A DNA stretch of 64,000 nt from Microbotryum silenes-acaulis (lineage: Eukaryota; Basidiomycota; Microbotryomycetes; Microbotryales; Microbotryaceae), in NCBI GenBank assembly GCA_003665825.1, contig QPFY01000004.1, positions 868,001 to 932,000 on the forward strand. Direction: 5' to 3'. Below the pieces are notes generated by a model. It searched no databases, was not told the DNA's origin, and saw nothing but the letters and a program-made list of their open reading frames with translations. Position numbers and translations under genes: made by a program. This document shows, in pieces, positions 1 to 11,388 of the stretch. Positions within the stretch are counted from its first letter, which is position 1. The number at the start of each line of letters is the position of its first letter.

Positions 1-1552
1 GCTCGGTCGATGCGAAGTCGAAGCAACCACTTTTCAACAAAGCGGCGCACGAGGCAGCGAAGAGATGTCTTGAGGCGATTCGGAAAGGCCAAGTCTCGGA
101 TCCAGTTGGCATCGAGCTGTACACCGACCTTGGGCCTTGCGGAGGGCCAGATGGAAAGGCGGATAACGGTGTCCGTTTATATTCCTGCCAGCGAGACACC
201 AACAGTCTCGAAGGAGGCATCCACCGGAACCTTCGCCAACGGTTTCCAAAGTCTGGTGTTTCTCCGTGCCATGTCAATGCGTGCTTGGCTGACTACGTGC
301 TAGTGCACAATCTCACGGTCAGTCCAACTCCACCATCGCAATTCGAAGAAGCGGCAACCATTCTCACCCATTATCCCTTGTATTCGCAGGTTGGGACGTT
401 CAATCGTACCGGAAAACCATTCGTGGGGCACTACGACCTCTGGCTCACTGTGGAATTACATCGTCTGAGGCGCAAGACCTCGGCATTTTTCCCACGGCAC
501 TCAACCACTGTGTCAGATGTAGTCAACCCGCTGCTCTACACCCCATCCACCGAAACATTCGGCATCGTACCTGTTGTTCAGTCGCCAAATGCGCAAATGC
601 GCTTTTTGATCGAGCCCTATCACGTCGAGCGCGGGACTCTGCGTTTGGAACCCGTCAAGTGGTCGCCACGGAACTTGCTGCAAAACAATACGCCGGCGAT
701 ACAGCATATGCAAAGCCGGCTGCCAACCGATCGCAAGCTTCGCCACGACTGGCTAGCGAAACGTCAGGGTACTTGATTCGCTGTATTGTATGTCCATACA
801 CCCAGCGAACGAGCGCTATACAGATATCTCTCAAGCAAGGTACGACTGGGAGCTCCTCAAAATCTTCGGATATTCGAGATTACCGAGCTTTGGAACAAGT
901 ATGCCAACGGAATAGACATTTTTTACAAAGTATGTCGCGTCTGTGTCACACTGAATGGTGATGTTGAGCTAAAGCGCAATTCTCACACAGATGCCAGAGC
1001 ACATCAATACATGGGCATCGAGATGGTCGTCGCTGGCAAATGCTCAAGCCACAATGAACATGGGTGGGAACGACGTCAGAGTGATTCAAGCTTTGCTTAC
1101 CGACCCCTCCCGCGGTCGTGATGTTAGCATGCTAGCGGCTAAGCCATTACTCGGTCACAAACCGCCTGTCTTGGGGAGGCTTACGGAGGTAGAAGTCGAT
1201 TCCTCAGATCCTCCAACGCCCCTTTGTTGCAACTACCTCGAGCGACGCTGGTTTGAGCGCGGACTTGGGCACGAGAAGCGCTTTGACGCGCGCGGGTACC
1301 ACAAAAGGGGCAAGGCACTGTCGATTATGTGGGCAAACTACTTGTCGACGCAAGGGGTCAAAACTAAGCGATGACGGATCGGTGACTGGGTGTGACGGGG
1401 CGTGCTTGGACTGCGGGAAGCCTTTCGGGCTGACAGACGAGATGGATCCGAACGACCCACAATCACGAAGGTTCTGTAGAGGACTGACAAGGGCTGAGAT
1501 GAATGGCCGAGCTCGGCATCAAAAGAAGTGTCACAACTTTGTAGCTGCATAA
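1..1552 (+). pseudogene. Transposase-like mobile-element protein, 3' part, with in-frame stop
   Basis: The first 300 bases, read in the frame that ends ...ADYVLVHNLT, contain RDTNSLEGGIH followed by a Leu/Arg-rich stretch. After an apparent intron (donor near 316, acceptor before 390) the frame continues with VGTFNRTGKPFVGHYDLW. The same frame runs through a TGA at 774-776 and on into YVHTPSERALYRYL and LWNKYANGIDIFYK, then another splice near 930-990. Near the end is a Cys-rich patch (CRLCGQTTC, then CDGACLDCGKPF), probably a zinc-binding tail. From memory this order of motifs (GTN-EGG-H, VGHYD, DIFYK, Cys tail) matches a repeated basidiomycete protein family that I take to be transposon-derived; the exact superfamily is not known to me. 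The window starts inside the gene, so the N-terminal half is missing. Single-stop decay suggests a recently dead copy. Confidence 0.5.
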
Positions 1553-1600
1553 TACCTGCGTAATATGATGTATGTTGTCAAAATGACTTGTTCCGTACGA

Positions 1601-1796
1601 CTTCCTCTCTTTCTCCTTTTTCACCTCCCCCTCCCTCTTCTTCTTTCTCCTTCTTTCTCTTCCCCTCCCTCTTCTCCTTTCCCCCCCCCCCCCCCCCCCC
1701 CCCCTTTTTTTCTCTTTCCCTCTCCTCTTTTTTTTTTTTTTTTTTTTTTCTTCCTTTTTTCCTTTTTTTTTCCTTTCTTTTCTCCTCCCCCCCACC
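1601..1796. repeat. Long pyrimidine tract with C24 and T22 runs
   Basis: Nearly 200 bases on the + strand are almost only C and T. They include an uninterrupted run of 24 C (1681-1704) and a run of 22 T (1728-1749). The open frames across it are low-complexity Pro/Ser/Phe or Lys/Glu/Gly strings and are not genes. It directly abuts the left arm of the inverted repeat at 1801. Confidence 0.9.
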
Positions 1797-1800
1797 ACCC

Positions 1801-1836
1801 GACAGGACCCATGAAAGCCCAGCCTGAGGCGCGTAG
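1801..1836 (+). repeat. Left arm of dispersed inverted repeat
   Basis: The segment ending AGCCTGAGGCGCGTAG is found inverted at 3048-3083 with about three mismatches over 32 bases. Short relatives (CTACGCGCC, TTTGTCCA, TCCAGTC) recur at 1905-1925, 2985-3000 and 3035-3055, so the two arms look like pieces of one repeat family. The 1.2 kb between the arms carries no recognised gene, only a 160-codon minus-strand frame (2273-2752) of unknown meaning. Confidence 0.6.
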
Positions 1837-3047
1837 GTAAAATCCGGCAAAATCGCCGATTTTGGACCTCATTTGTCCACCATTTTTTTGAATTTTCGCC
1901 CAAAAAAGTCCAGTCCATCTACGCGCCCCAAAAATTGGCTCTAGAATTGCTTCAAATGCTCTAAAACATCTTCAAAAATCGCGAAAACGCCGTCCGGACG
2001 TTTTTCGCTCGGGCCGAATCGGCAGAGCCCGCGCGCGCGTCAGCCGTTTCGGTTCTGCTTCGCCGAGGGCTCCTCACCTGCACTTACTGCCTGCCTCTTT
2101 GACTATGATTTAACGTGGCCATGGTATGCATGTAACGTACCACGAGAGGTAAGATCGATTGTAGTCACTCTGCGAAGCAGTAAGCTAGCTACAGTGAGAT
2201 CTACGAACCCCCAGGTTTCATTGAGGGGGTAATTGCTCCTCAACGAGCAGTGACGGCATCACCTCCAGAGCTCTAACGATGGGACGTTGATCTTCGATGT
2301 CGACACGCAGATAACTTTACCAACTCTTGGCTACTGATAACAACCGAACGCATGCGCTCAGCGTGATCTATATGCCGCCAGATTCGACATCGAAAGGCAG
2401 CCGATAGTGATAGACTGGTGGCCTTGCCTACGTGCCGCAAGGATTGCTCCACGATCTTCAACTTGTCCCTCAAAGCATCGAGCGGCCTAGCAAGGGATCC
2501 AAACTCGAGAGGCTCGTCTGTCGACCATGAAAGCTGTATCCGGGTGTCTGGTTTGTCAAAGCTGGAGGCGAAAAGCTCAGACACCCTCACGTCCAAGAGG
2601 GGTGCCATTCGCTCAAAATCATCGTCAAAGACATCGATATCCGGACCTCTACGTTTCGTCGAAGCAAGCCGTGCCGAGAATGTAGGATATTGGCGATGAT
2701 GGCACAGACGACGTCGACGCGACGCGGCGGGGAAGGCAAGAGACGCGCGCACTCAAACGCTTCGTTCAACCAGCCAAGAGGTTATAAGTGCAAAATATCC
2801 ATCAATTAGAGCCGTTGTTGTGAATTCGGTATAGCCCAGAATGTTTCGCGCGCGCTCCCGCGGCTCTTGAGGGTCGGCAAACTTTGGCTTTCCAAGCCGA
2901 ATGTGGCCGAAATGGGTCCCGATTTGTCCACTGAAACCTACGGGCCTAGGACCCCACCCACACCGGCGTACCATGATTTGTCCACCCCCGACTACGCGCC
3001 TTGGCGATTTTGGCCCATCTGAGGCCCAAAATTTGTCCAGTCGGGCG
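1837..3047. other. Gene-poor repeat region upstream of GET1
   Basis: No recognisable gene. The minus-strand frame 2273-2752 encodes about 160 residues with no motif I know, and its start is uncertain. A short hairpin (ACCCCC ... GGGGGT) lies near 2207-2231. Confidence 0.4.
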
Positions 3048-3083
3048 CTACGCGCCTCAGGCCGGGCTTTCGGGGGTCCTCCC
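3048..3083 (-). repeat. Right arm of dispersed inverted repeat
   Basis: Starts CTACGCGCCTCAGGCCGGGC and is the reverse complement of 1801-1836 with few mismatches. It lies about 170 bases before the GET1 start codon, so it may be part of that promoter region. A GCTTGG tandem run follows at about 3147-3170. Confidence 0.6.
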
Positions 3084-3250
3084 CCGACATGGGTACGGGC
3101 CCGCTCTTCCTGGCTCGTCGGTCGCTCGACAGCTCTCGAGAGGGCGTGCTTGGCTTGGCTTGGCTTGGCTCGTCGCTTGCGCTGTGGCCCGCCCGTCGTT
3201 GCTGCTCCACCTGACCGACCGCCTGTCGACCGCCACACCACTGCGCGACG

Positions 3251-4214
3251 ATGGACGCTGAACTGGCCGTGCTCTTATTTGGCATCACCTTGGCCGTCGA
3301 GGTCGTAGGATGGATCGGCGCAGACTCGATTGCCGCCTTTGTCAGTCCACTCTGTACCATCAACGCTCTGACGTCGGCGTCAGCTGCCCCTCCCCCCAGT
3401 CTACCTTACCCGCATTCCCGTCCTCCGCATCCTCCGGATACGCATGCTGAGTACTACCCTCTCACAGCTCTACGCCCCCGTCTCGCGCTTTTCGTCCAAC
3501 CCCACGCTCAAGTCGCAAAAGGCGTTGCGAGGCGACATCATCAAGCTCCGCGCCGAACTCGCCGCGACCTCGTCCATCGATGAGTTCTCGAAATGGGCCA
3601 AACTCAGGAGGAGGGTCGACAAGGCCGTATCTGAGCTCGAGGCACTCAGTACGTGGGCATGTTATTCCATGAGACCACAGCGAGGGCAGATCAGATCCCA
3701 CAGCGTGGAGAGCCAGGACTGGAAACTGAGCCTCGCTCTCTTTCCTCCTCTCTCAGATGCCGCCTCGTCCCAATCGCGCCAGTCGTTCCAGAGCCTTTTC
3801 AAGCGCATTCTTTGGATCTTTACCACCATCCTCCCCTTCGTCGTCACCTCGTGGCACCGCAAGGCCGCCGTCTTCTACCTCCCGCCGAGCTGGTTCGGAC
3901 CCGCGACCTGGTGGTTGGGTTTGCCATCCGCTCCCACAGGTTCGTCTCCTCCTTAAGGTATCGCTTTGCAGTCATACGATCACAGTACTGACGCATCCCT
4001 TCGTCGAATATGCACAGGTGCCGTCGCCTGCGGTGTCTGGACCATGGCGTGCAAGCGAACGATCGGAGCCTGCAAGGACGCCATCGTCGACTTGACCCAG
4101 AAGGAAGCCCGCGTGGCGCAACCTGTGCCTGTAGCTGTACCCACCCAACCCATCTCGAGTGAGAAGGCAGAAAGCAAAGAGGGGAACGGTGTCGAGGGGA
4201 AGAACGAACTGTAA
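3251..4214 (+). CDS. GET1: GET complex receptor subunit GET1/WRB
   Basis: Four exons (3251-3340, 3468-3648, 3757-3939, 4018-4214) join in frame to 216 residues. GET1 is an ER membrane protein that, with GET2, receives the GET3 ATPase and inserts tail-anchored proteins. Seen: an N-terminal membrane segment (residues 5-28), then a cytosolic coiled coil containing SIDEFSKWAKLRRRVDK, which is the family's most typical stretch, then two C-terminal membrane segments (LFKRILWIFTTILPFVV and the WFGPATWWLG-to-CGVWTMACKR region). The tail after residue 190 is hydrophilic. Length fits the family (about 200-235). Exon 1 begins at the only ATG that places the first membrane segment in frame. Confidence 0.9.
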
Positions 4215-4411
4215 TGTATCAAACGACGTTTGCCGCCGCATGCTCACTCGCTGTCCCCAGCCAGGATGCGTCCTCGCGTGATGAGGGAAGAGGCCGTATG
4301 ACAAAAAATCACTAAATTACAGATGATAGCCTCTACTACTAGCCAGGGCACGGAAACCAAGAGATACACGCAGAGGCGATCGGGTCAGCTCGAGCACACC
4401 ACTGCAAAATC

Positions 4412-5500
4412 TTACCGAGTCGACTTCGTTTCCACTGAACATCCCGCGGCCACTGCCTGTTGCAGTCCGTCCCGAATTGCCTCCATTACCGATGGAACCC
4501 TGTCGGATGTATACCCCGACGTCGACTTGACCGGATAGAGCTCCGTCATTGCTGCCAACGCCTCGCCTAACTCGAGATCCTCAACAGGAATCAAGTTGAG
4601 AGGATGTTTCCTCTGCTGCAGGTCCATCCTGAAGCCATCGCTGCCCCAGATATTCGCCCGGCGGTCCCTCACTTGCGGCCCGTAAGGCCTAGAACTGGCA
4701 GAGTTCCATCGAAAAACAAAATAGTCGCCGGCGGGCCCTGCCGGATTGATGCGGGAGGGTGGGACTTGGAACAGGCAATTGACGGCCGATTCGAGCGCGT
4801 GTGCTAGCCTGGACTCGGGTGCGGGTCCGTTGAGACTCGCCAGAAAATAGAACAAAGAAGAATACTTCACTGAGACCCAGTCCACTCGCGTTACACCCGA
4901 GCGCCTGCTGAGATGCGCTTCTCTCCGTCACGTGAAGGCGGCCCTCCGCTTGCGTTGCGATGGGACCGATTCCCCGGGTTTGGTAGCCACGCCGCCTTCC
5001 CAGTCAATGAGCACAAAGTGGCCGCCATGGTAAAGAATGCTCCAAGCGAAAGCTCGCAATGGTCAAGCCAAGGTCGTGGAGGGCAGTCAGCACCGTCAGC
5101 AGGTCCAGCGTGCTTGAATAATTCCTTTGTCTCCTACTTGAACAGTTGACACGGTCTTCCCCGATCGCATCGTTGGATACAACCAAACCATTGCGATGGC
5201 CTTTTTCGGGATCACGGCATCATCACCGCTGGCGGGTCCCTCTCCTTCTACTTAAGCGGCAGTGTCTTACATCGCACTGCAGTGGCGCCTTGACTCTGGC
5301 CCAGCCAGCGAACCTGCGCCCGTCTTTGCTCAGATCCTATTCTTTGACTCAAGCAAGCGTATTGTATCCCGTGTCAACCTCAGTGCGGAGAAAACCGCCA
5401 CTTATCTACCCTTCGTCAGGGTCCTCACCACACTTGAGGCAATGCTCCATATCTACAACCGTCGAGTTCGACAATTCCTCACCGCACGAGAATAAGCTCA
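4412..5500 (-). pseudogene. FunK1-like protein kinase pseudogene
   Basis: On the minus strand, kinase-like pieces lie in order but in different frames. Near 5110-5060 is LLTVLTALHDLGLT, followed in another frame by HCELSLGAFF, which resembles a kinase catalytic loop. In a third frame comes HFVLIDWEGGVATKPGES, which resembles the DFG/DW region. A later frame holds LFYFLASLNGP. Stops and frame changes separate all of these, so no intact kinase can be made. The last open frame (4412-4885) has 157 codons with no ATG-supported family start. Family name is by resemblance to fungal FunK1-type kinases (LHDLG ... H-D/E-LS ... LIDW order); the upstream limit near 5500 is a guess. Confidence 0.55.
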
Positions 5501-5883
5501 GCCCTGCTCAGACCAAAGTGCGTCTCGGACCCAGTTTATTATGGGCCGATTCGTACACCGAATATCCCTATCCAAGGGGTGTATGTATCCCAGTTTGAAA
5601 AGAAAACATCGAGCTCTACTAAATAAGTCACTCTACCAAAGAATCACCTCGTATAGCCTGTTACTAGGCACATATGCGCCGGAGATGTACAAATTCCCGA
5701 GGAGCCTTGGGCTGAGCTTTCCCGGGTCCTATGAGCGCTTTGGCTCGAAAAATCCGTGTCGGACGGAAGAAGTGTTTGCCTGTCGAGGCGCACCACCAGT
5801 TTATACACTCCAGGAGTGTGGTCAGAGGTTATGAATTCCTTACGAGTCGTTTGCAGCTAACCAGCTTGCCGTACGAAGCCCTA
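5501..5883. other. Intergenic, 3' side of VMS1
   Basis: About 380 bases between the kinase remnant and the 3' end of VMS1. I see no gene, RNA or repeat here; the plus-strand open frame 5541-5834 has no recognisable motif. Confidence 0.4.
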
Positions 5884-8374
5884 TCACCCCAGGCGCTTTA
5901 GCCTGGCCTCAGCGGCCCTGGCCCTGGCCTCCCTCTCAACCCTCATCCTCTGCACCTCACTCAGATCGGCCCCAGGAGGCGCCTGCCTCCCTCCTCCCAC
6001 GCCTCCCAGCCTCTGAGGCCCTTTGTTGACCGCCGGCGTAATCCCCCTCCTCTCCGCCTCCTTCCTAGCTTTCTCCTTGGCCTCCTCCAGCACCCGATCC
6101 TCCTCGTCCTTCTTCCTCTTCTCGATCAGCCCTTTGGCCGCATCACGCTCCTTCTGTTTCTCCCTCAGCTTGTCCCTCCTCTCCCTAGCTTTCTGATCCT
6201 TCTCCGACTCCTTCTGCTCGTCCAGAGCCGAAGGAACACGTGCACCTCCCACAGACGTCCCCGCCCAGTCCCACCATTCAGGATGCTCGGCCATCACTCC
6301 TCGGAAGACGTTGCGAGTCGTGCGCGAAGGAGCGTGCTCGTAAGGCGTTTGCAGGCCCTTCGTCGTCGTCGATGCCGCCGTTGTATCTTCCGTTTCGTCT
6401 TCACCTTCGGGTACGACGGGTGGGCGGTGATTCGTCGAAGGTCGGAGAGTTGGATCGGCACGCTTCTCCACCAACAGCCATCTGACCATCTCCGCTTGAT
6501 CGCTCGCGCTAGCGATGTGCAAAAGCGTTGGCAGTGACTTGGACTCGGCCATCCATTCCGGCAAGGAGCCCCAACCGTTCTGACCACCACCCGAACTCGA
6601 CTCGACTTCGGGGCCATACTTGTCCAAGAAGACAGAAAGCGCTTCGATCTTGCCCCTCTTGACCATGTCGATGCATCGTTCCCATCGGTCGCGTTCGAGC
6701 TCTTCCTCCTTGGTCAATCTCGGAGGGCCTAGTAGCTTCTGCTTGGAGTCGGTTAGGGAAAGTTTAGGTTTCGATACGACTGGGGTCGGGCGTGGAGTGA
6801 TGGATGCGAGATAGTCGGCATCGAGTTGGGCCAACGCGTCCGAGGTGAGTTGCGAGACCTTGACCCGCGTGAGCTCGGTGAAGGCGCGAACGAGCTCGTT
6901 GATTGTCGGTCGGCGAGTCGGGAATGAGAACCCTCGGATTCGAGGATCACCTGCGATGATAGTGCGAACAAAGAGTAAATGACGTCGTCAATCTGGAATA
7001 AGCGAAGTCACAACATAGCTTACCTCTCTGTATTGGCGCTTCGTCGTGATCGAAAAAGGTTTTGTAGTTCGTTTTGCTACATCGCAGAAAGACGAGTTCA
7101 CTCTCCTCGATATGCTCCCTCCATCCGCTCAGTAACTCGCGCACTTCCTGTCAAAGTGTAAGACGAAAGCCGTCGTTAGCCGATGAACCGTTTTTTGGCA
7201 ACATCCCAATCTCACCTCTGTCAAAGCCGTCTCGTTGTGTCGACGAATCTGCGCACCGGCGGATTTGGCTTTGCCGCTGCCACCATCATGCGCAGACTGC
7301 GAACCACCTTGCTTTCGGCGAGCTGCGAGATGGAGAAATCGATTAAGCACGAAGCCTGAGTTTTCGACGCAACAGATCCACACTCACTCGTGTAGCGATG
7401 GAACGTCTTCTTCTCGAGCATGACGACCTCCTTCTCCTTCTCCTTGCCTTTACCCTTGCTGACCAACCTTGGCACGACACTGACGACCATACCAGCGAAG
7501 TGCCCTCCCCCAAACATCAACAAGGTCCATTTCCTGTCCTTGCCGTCCTTGGTCGAGTAGACGCCTTTGCTCCCGACGGGTTCGACAAGTTGCGAAGATC
7601 TGAGCTCGTCCAATCCGTCGAGGCCGTCTTGGTGCTTCTTCTGTCCACCTGCGGAGGGAAGGGCTGCTCGATAGATACCGTACTGGGTTCCAGGCGATGC
7701 GTTGGGTGCCTCGAACCAGATGAGGGCTGAACGAGGTCCATTGAGGTGACGCGGGTCGTCGAGCGGGTCGAGGGCTTCGCCGTTCGCACGCGATTCGAGG
7801 CGCTGCTTGCGAACGAGTCGCGAGACGGCATTGGTCGATGAGAAGGAGGAGGCATCGTCGTCATCATCCGAGGTTGATTCGGACTCTGATCCCGAAATGG
7901 AAGCGGAAAGGGCTATCGGGATGAAACGCGAACGTCAGCGGTCTCCGTCCACGCTACGCTCGTCGATGACGACATATCTCGGTATTCTCGGTGAAAGGTG
8001 CGCTCACCTTCGACGAGCTGGGCAAAGTCATGTTCGCTGACCGGGGTCGGTTTCCCCTGCAGCTTGAGCTTGACGTTGTACCTGTACCAGTCGGTCTTGT
8101 AGTGGTCCTTGAGCCCCTGAAGGTCGTTGAAGCTCGCGCCGGTCAGAGCACAGGTAAAGTTGCCGGCCGTGATGGATAGTTGCTCCGCTCGAGGTGGGCC
8201 ATTCGGTGTAAGTGTAGACGAAGAGGTCGACTTGACCAAGGCCTGGGAGGGGTGCAGTGGGTGCGATTCGGGGATGACGAGCTTGCGCACGCGCAGGTCG
8301 TTGACGAGCTCGGAGGGGAGCGCGAACGCGTACAGCGGTTGGTGCGAGGCCTTGGACATCGAAGAGGACGCCAT
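5884..8374 (-). CDS. VMS1: VMS1/ANKZF1 peptidyl-tRNA endonuclease, ribosome quality control
   Basis: Five exons (8374-8008, 7912-7388, 7322-7216, 7147-7024, 6950-5884) give 729 residues. Vms1 releases nascent chains from stalled 60S subunits and binds Cdc48/p97. Seen in order: an N-terminal zinc-finger-like segment (FTCALTGASF ... HYKTDWYRYNVK, around residues 80-115); the VLRF1 release-factor-like domain with FGGGHFAG and TRRKQGGSQSAHDG, where the Gln of KQGGSQ is the expected catalytic residue; ankyrin-like repeats (PTLLHIASASDQAEMVRWLL); a Lys/Glu-rich coiled coil; and a C-terminal RARAAEARLKRLG that fits a VCP-interacting motif. The zinc finger looks degenerate: one Cys and one His of the usual C2H2 set are replaced. 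Divergent from PET112, about 300 bp apart. Confidence 0.9.
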
Positions 8375-8681
8375 GGTAGAGGATGATGCAACCGACGAGT
8401 GTCTAAAGCAGGCTGAGGCGGAGGAAGGAGCGCGAGTTGAGTGCGAGACTTGAAGTTTGCCCGACTCCCTCTTAACTCCCTCTAACAGCCTCTAATAGCC
8501 TCTAATAGCCTCTAAGAACTGCCTGACTCGACCACGCGATCGGCCGGCAGCTTGCGCCTGCTTGAGCTTGAGCTTGAACGACGCTTCGCAGTCGCGCCAG
8601 GCCAGTCGCGCCTGTCGATCATCGATCATCGATCACCGGCTACCGGCTCACCCCCACAGAGTCGCCCCCATCCGCCGCGAC
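8375..8681. promoter_or_regulatory. Divergent promoter of VMS1 and PET112, with 10-bp tandem repeat
   Basis: The 307 bases between the two start codons contain about four imperfect copies of CCTCTAATAG-like units (8474-8516). No TATA-like box or other gene is evident. Confidence 0.5.
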
Positions 8682-11117
8682 ATGGCCACCCGCGTCGCAG
8701 CCCCTGTCCGACAGCTGCGCACACCAGTCAGGCTCCCATCCTGTACATGCAACTGCTCCTCGGTTTGGACAGCACAACATACCCGATCTCGCTCCATCTC
8801 GTCCCCTGCGTCGTCATTCGCAATCCCCAGCAAGGGCAAGGGCAAAGCCTCGGTCGCACAAGAGCAACGCTGGGCAGGATGGCAGCCAGGTCAGTGGCCA
8901 ACACACACTTCAAGAGCTGCATACTATATAGCTTCTGATCTAATTTTTTACTTTGTCGCCCCACAGTGATCGGCCTCGAACTTCACGTCCAACTCAAGGG
9001 CAACCCCAAGCTCTTCTCCTCGGCTTCCGCCCTGTACGACGCCGAGCCCAACACCCAGATACAACCCTTTGATGCCGCACTACCCGGATCCTTGCCCGTG
9101 TGTTCTCATCTCATCACGTTCCGATCCTCTACCCGCTCACACCCACCTAGATACCCTCATAGACCCTCTCCTCGGAACCGGTCCGACTTGCTCTCCTCGC
9201 CTGTCTGGCACTGGACAGCTCCATCAACCCAGTCTCAACCTTCGACAGGAAGCACTACTTTTACCCTGATCTACCGGCCGGCTTTCAGCTCACACAGAAA
9301 TATGGTCCGTGCCCCGCAAAGAAGGAAGAGCGGCCCGCTTCCCCCCGAAGGCTGACATTCCCCTGTCGGCGTCTCGTGACAGCTCCTTTGGCGAAAGGTG
9401 GAATCCTCAAGATCAGAAAGGACCCAGCAGCAGGTGTCACGAGGGATCTGGAAGTAAGAATCGACCAAATTCAATTGGAGCAGGTCAGTGGGCAAAACTC
9501 CCTCTCCTTTTTATCCCGAGACCGCCTGCCCTGACTAATGGTGCCATCATCAACTCAGGACACGGCCAAGTCGTTCCACGATCCATCGGAGCACATGACA
9601 CTCGTTGATCTGAATCGGGCGGGTGCGGCTCTCATTGAGATCGTGACCCAGCCGGATATGAGGTGACGACTTTGCTGGCAAACTCCGAGCCAGATCCGTT
9701 CGAGCCGCTAATCCATTTCTTGTCCGGCGTCGTCAGGTCACCGGAAGAAGCCGCATCCTTCGTTCGAACTTTACAGTCTATTCTCAGGCACGTTGGAGCG
9801 AGTGATGCGAACATGGATAAGGTGCGACACAGCTTCGGACCTCGCGAGTTCTCACTTAAGACGGGAGACTGATGGCCACGCTTGGAACTCGGCTCAGGGA
9901 GAGCTACGATGCGATGTCAACGTCTCGGTTGGGCCTGTGAAGGGCCCTCATGGGACTAGGTGCGAAATCAAGAATTTGAATGGAGTTCGCTTCTTGGTCG
10001 GCGCCATCGGTACGTTCGTCATTTCTTTTCGGAGAGGGGCGAACCCTTGAGTTCGAGTCAGCTCATCGCTTGACCGTGTTCTCGGCCCTGGCACAGAATC
10101 CGAAATCTCAAGGCAGATCAACTCCATCAACGCCGGGGTCCCGATCGTCCAAAGCACGATGGGCTACGACGTAGTCGACAACCGAACCTTCGTCCTGAGG
10201 TCCAAAGAAGACGCCCCTGATTATCGCTACATGCCCGATCCGGAACTTGGCCCTGTGGTGGTGACTAAGGTGAGCTTAGCTAGACAGTTTCAGGTTTCAC
10301 TCACCAGGCCTGATGGGAGCTCTTCGATAATTTCTTAGACTACTTTGGATCATCTCCGTTCGACACTCCCCGAACTCCCGAACAAAGCCTTCGAACGCAT
10401 CCAAACTCAATACGGTCTATCCCCTCGTGACGCCGGGATTGTCGTCGCGGTAGGCGAATCGCTCGTTGTAGATCCATCTTCAACGATGAGCTCCACCCCA
10501 GAGTGGTTGGGGGGTTCCGAAGTTGGCACGGCTTCGATCGGGACAAGGTACTTCGAGACGTTGGCTTTTGGAAGACAGGCGCAGGTGTGTGCGAATTGGT
10601 ATGTAAAGAATCCATCTGTACCTCACGTGTACCTCACGATTAGACTAATCAAGATTTCTACTACCCATCCTGAGATAGGATCATTCATGATCTCCTCTCA
10701 GCACTAGGTTCGACGAGCCCACCTTTGAACCTCTTGACCTCCCCTATCGGACCCCATGAATTAGGAAAACTGATCGACGCTCTGAGTAAGGGGAAAATCA
10801 CTTCGACGAACGCCAAAAGTCTTCTCAAGGAATTCATCGTCAACCAGACGAGCAACTCCATCCAGGGTTCATGGAACGAAGTTTTAGACCAAGCGGTCCA
10901 ATCCCATCAATCATCAACGAGTTCCATCTCCCTCGAAGAGATCTGCCACTCCGTCATTCAGGACCTCGTTCAAGAGAGCGATAAAGTACGAAAAGGAAAT
11001 ATCAAAGTCTTGATGAGGTTGGTCGGGCAAGTGATGAAGGAGAGTAAGGGCGTGGTCGATGCTCAAGAGGCGAAGAAGATGTTGGAACGGATGCTATTAC
11101 CTGGGCGGACGGTGTGA
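8682..11117 (+). CDS. PET112: Mitochondrial glutamyl-tRNA(Gln) amidotransferase subunit B
   Basis: Ten exons (8682-8889, 8967-9097, 9163-9304, 9383-9483, 9559-9662, 9737-9821, 9898-10009, 10097-10269, 10339-10598, 10679-11117) join in phase to 584 residues. GatB is the amidotransferase subunit that makes Gln-tRNA(Gln) from Glu-tRNA(Gln) in mitochondria. Seen: a basic, Ser/Arg-rich start consistent with mitochondrial import; [10 protein letters not shown] at about residue 70; [51 protein letters not shown]; and a C-terminal GatB/YqeY-type helical domain. All the characteristic GatB blocks are present, so it should be functional. Ten exons in 2.4 kb is dense splicing even for this window. Confidence 0.93.
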
Positions 11118-11388
11118 TTGTGGTCTAAGCACGTCGCTTTGTGTTACGTAGAGTTGTTGAAGCTGTAAGATGTACTGAATGAAGAAAAGGATAAACATGG
11201 TTTATAGTACACAAAGGAGAGCACTGAACAAGGCTTGGAACAATGTCGAATACAAGGCCAAAAACACCGGAACCCGAGAAGAAAAAAGAACCCCACAAGC
11301 CAAGCGCTCTGCACAGATCCCCGAGAAGAGAGCACCGACACTTCGCCGAGTACCTTCGTCGCAATACCTTCGCCGCAACACCTTTCTC

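Noticed and set aside
1565..1872. Several overlapping open frames on both strands
   Set aside because: They are translations of the C/T tract (Pro/Phe/Ser or Lys/Glu/Gly strings) with no protein-like content.
2273..2752. 160-codon minus-strand frame
   Set aside because: No recognisable domain, surrounded by decayed repeats, start uncertain; not supported as a gene.
10010..10096. GAGTTCGAGTCAG, similar to a tRNA B-box
   Set aside because: It is inside a GatB intron with no cloverleaf or A-box at a suitable distance. No tRNA gene was recognised anywhere in the window.
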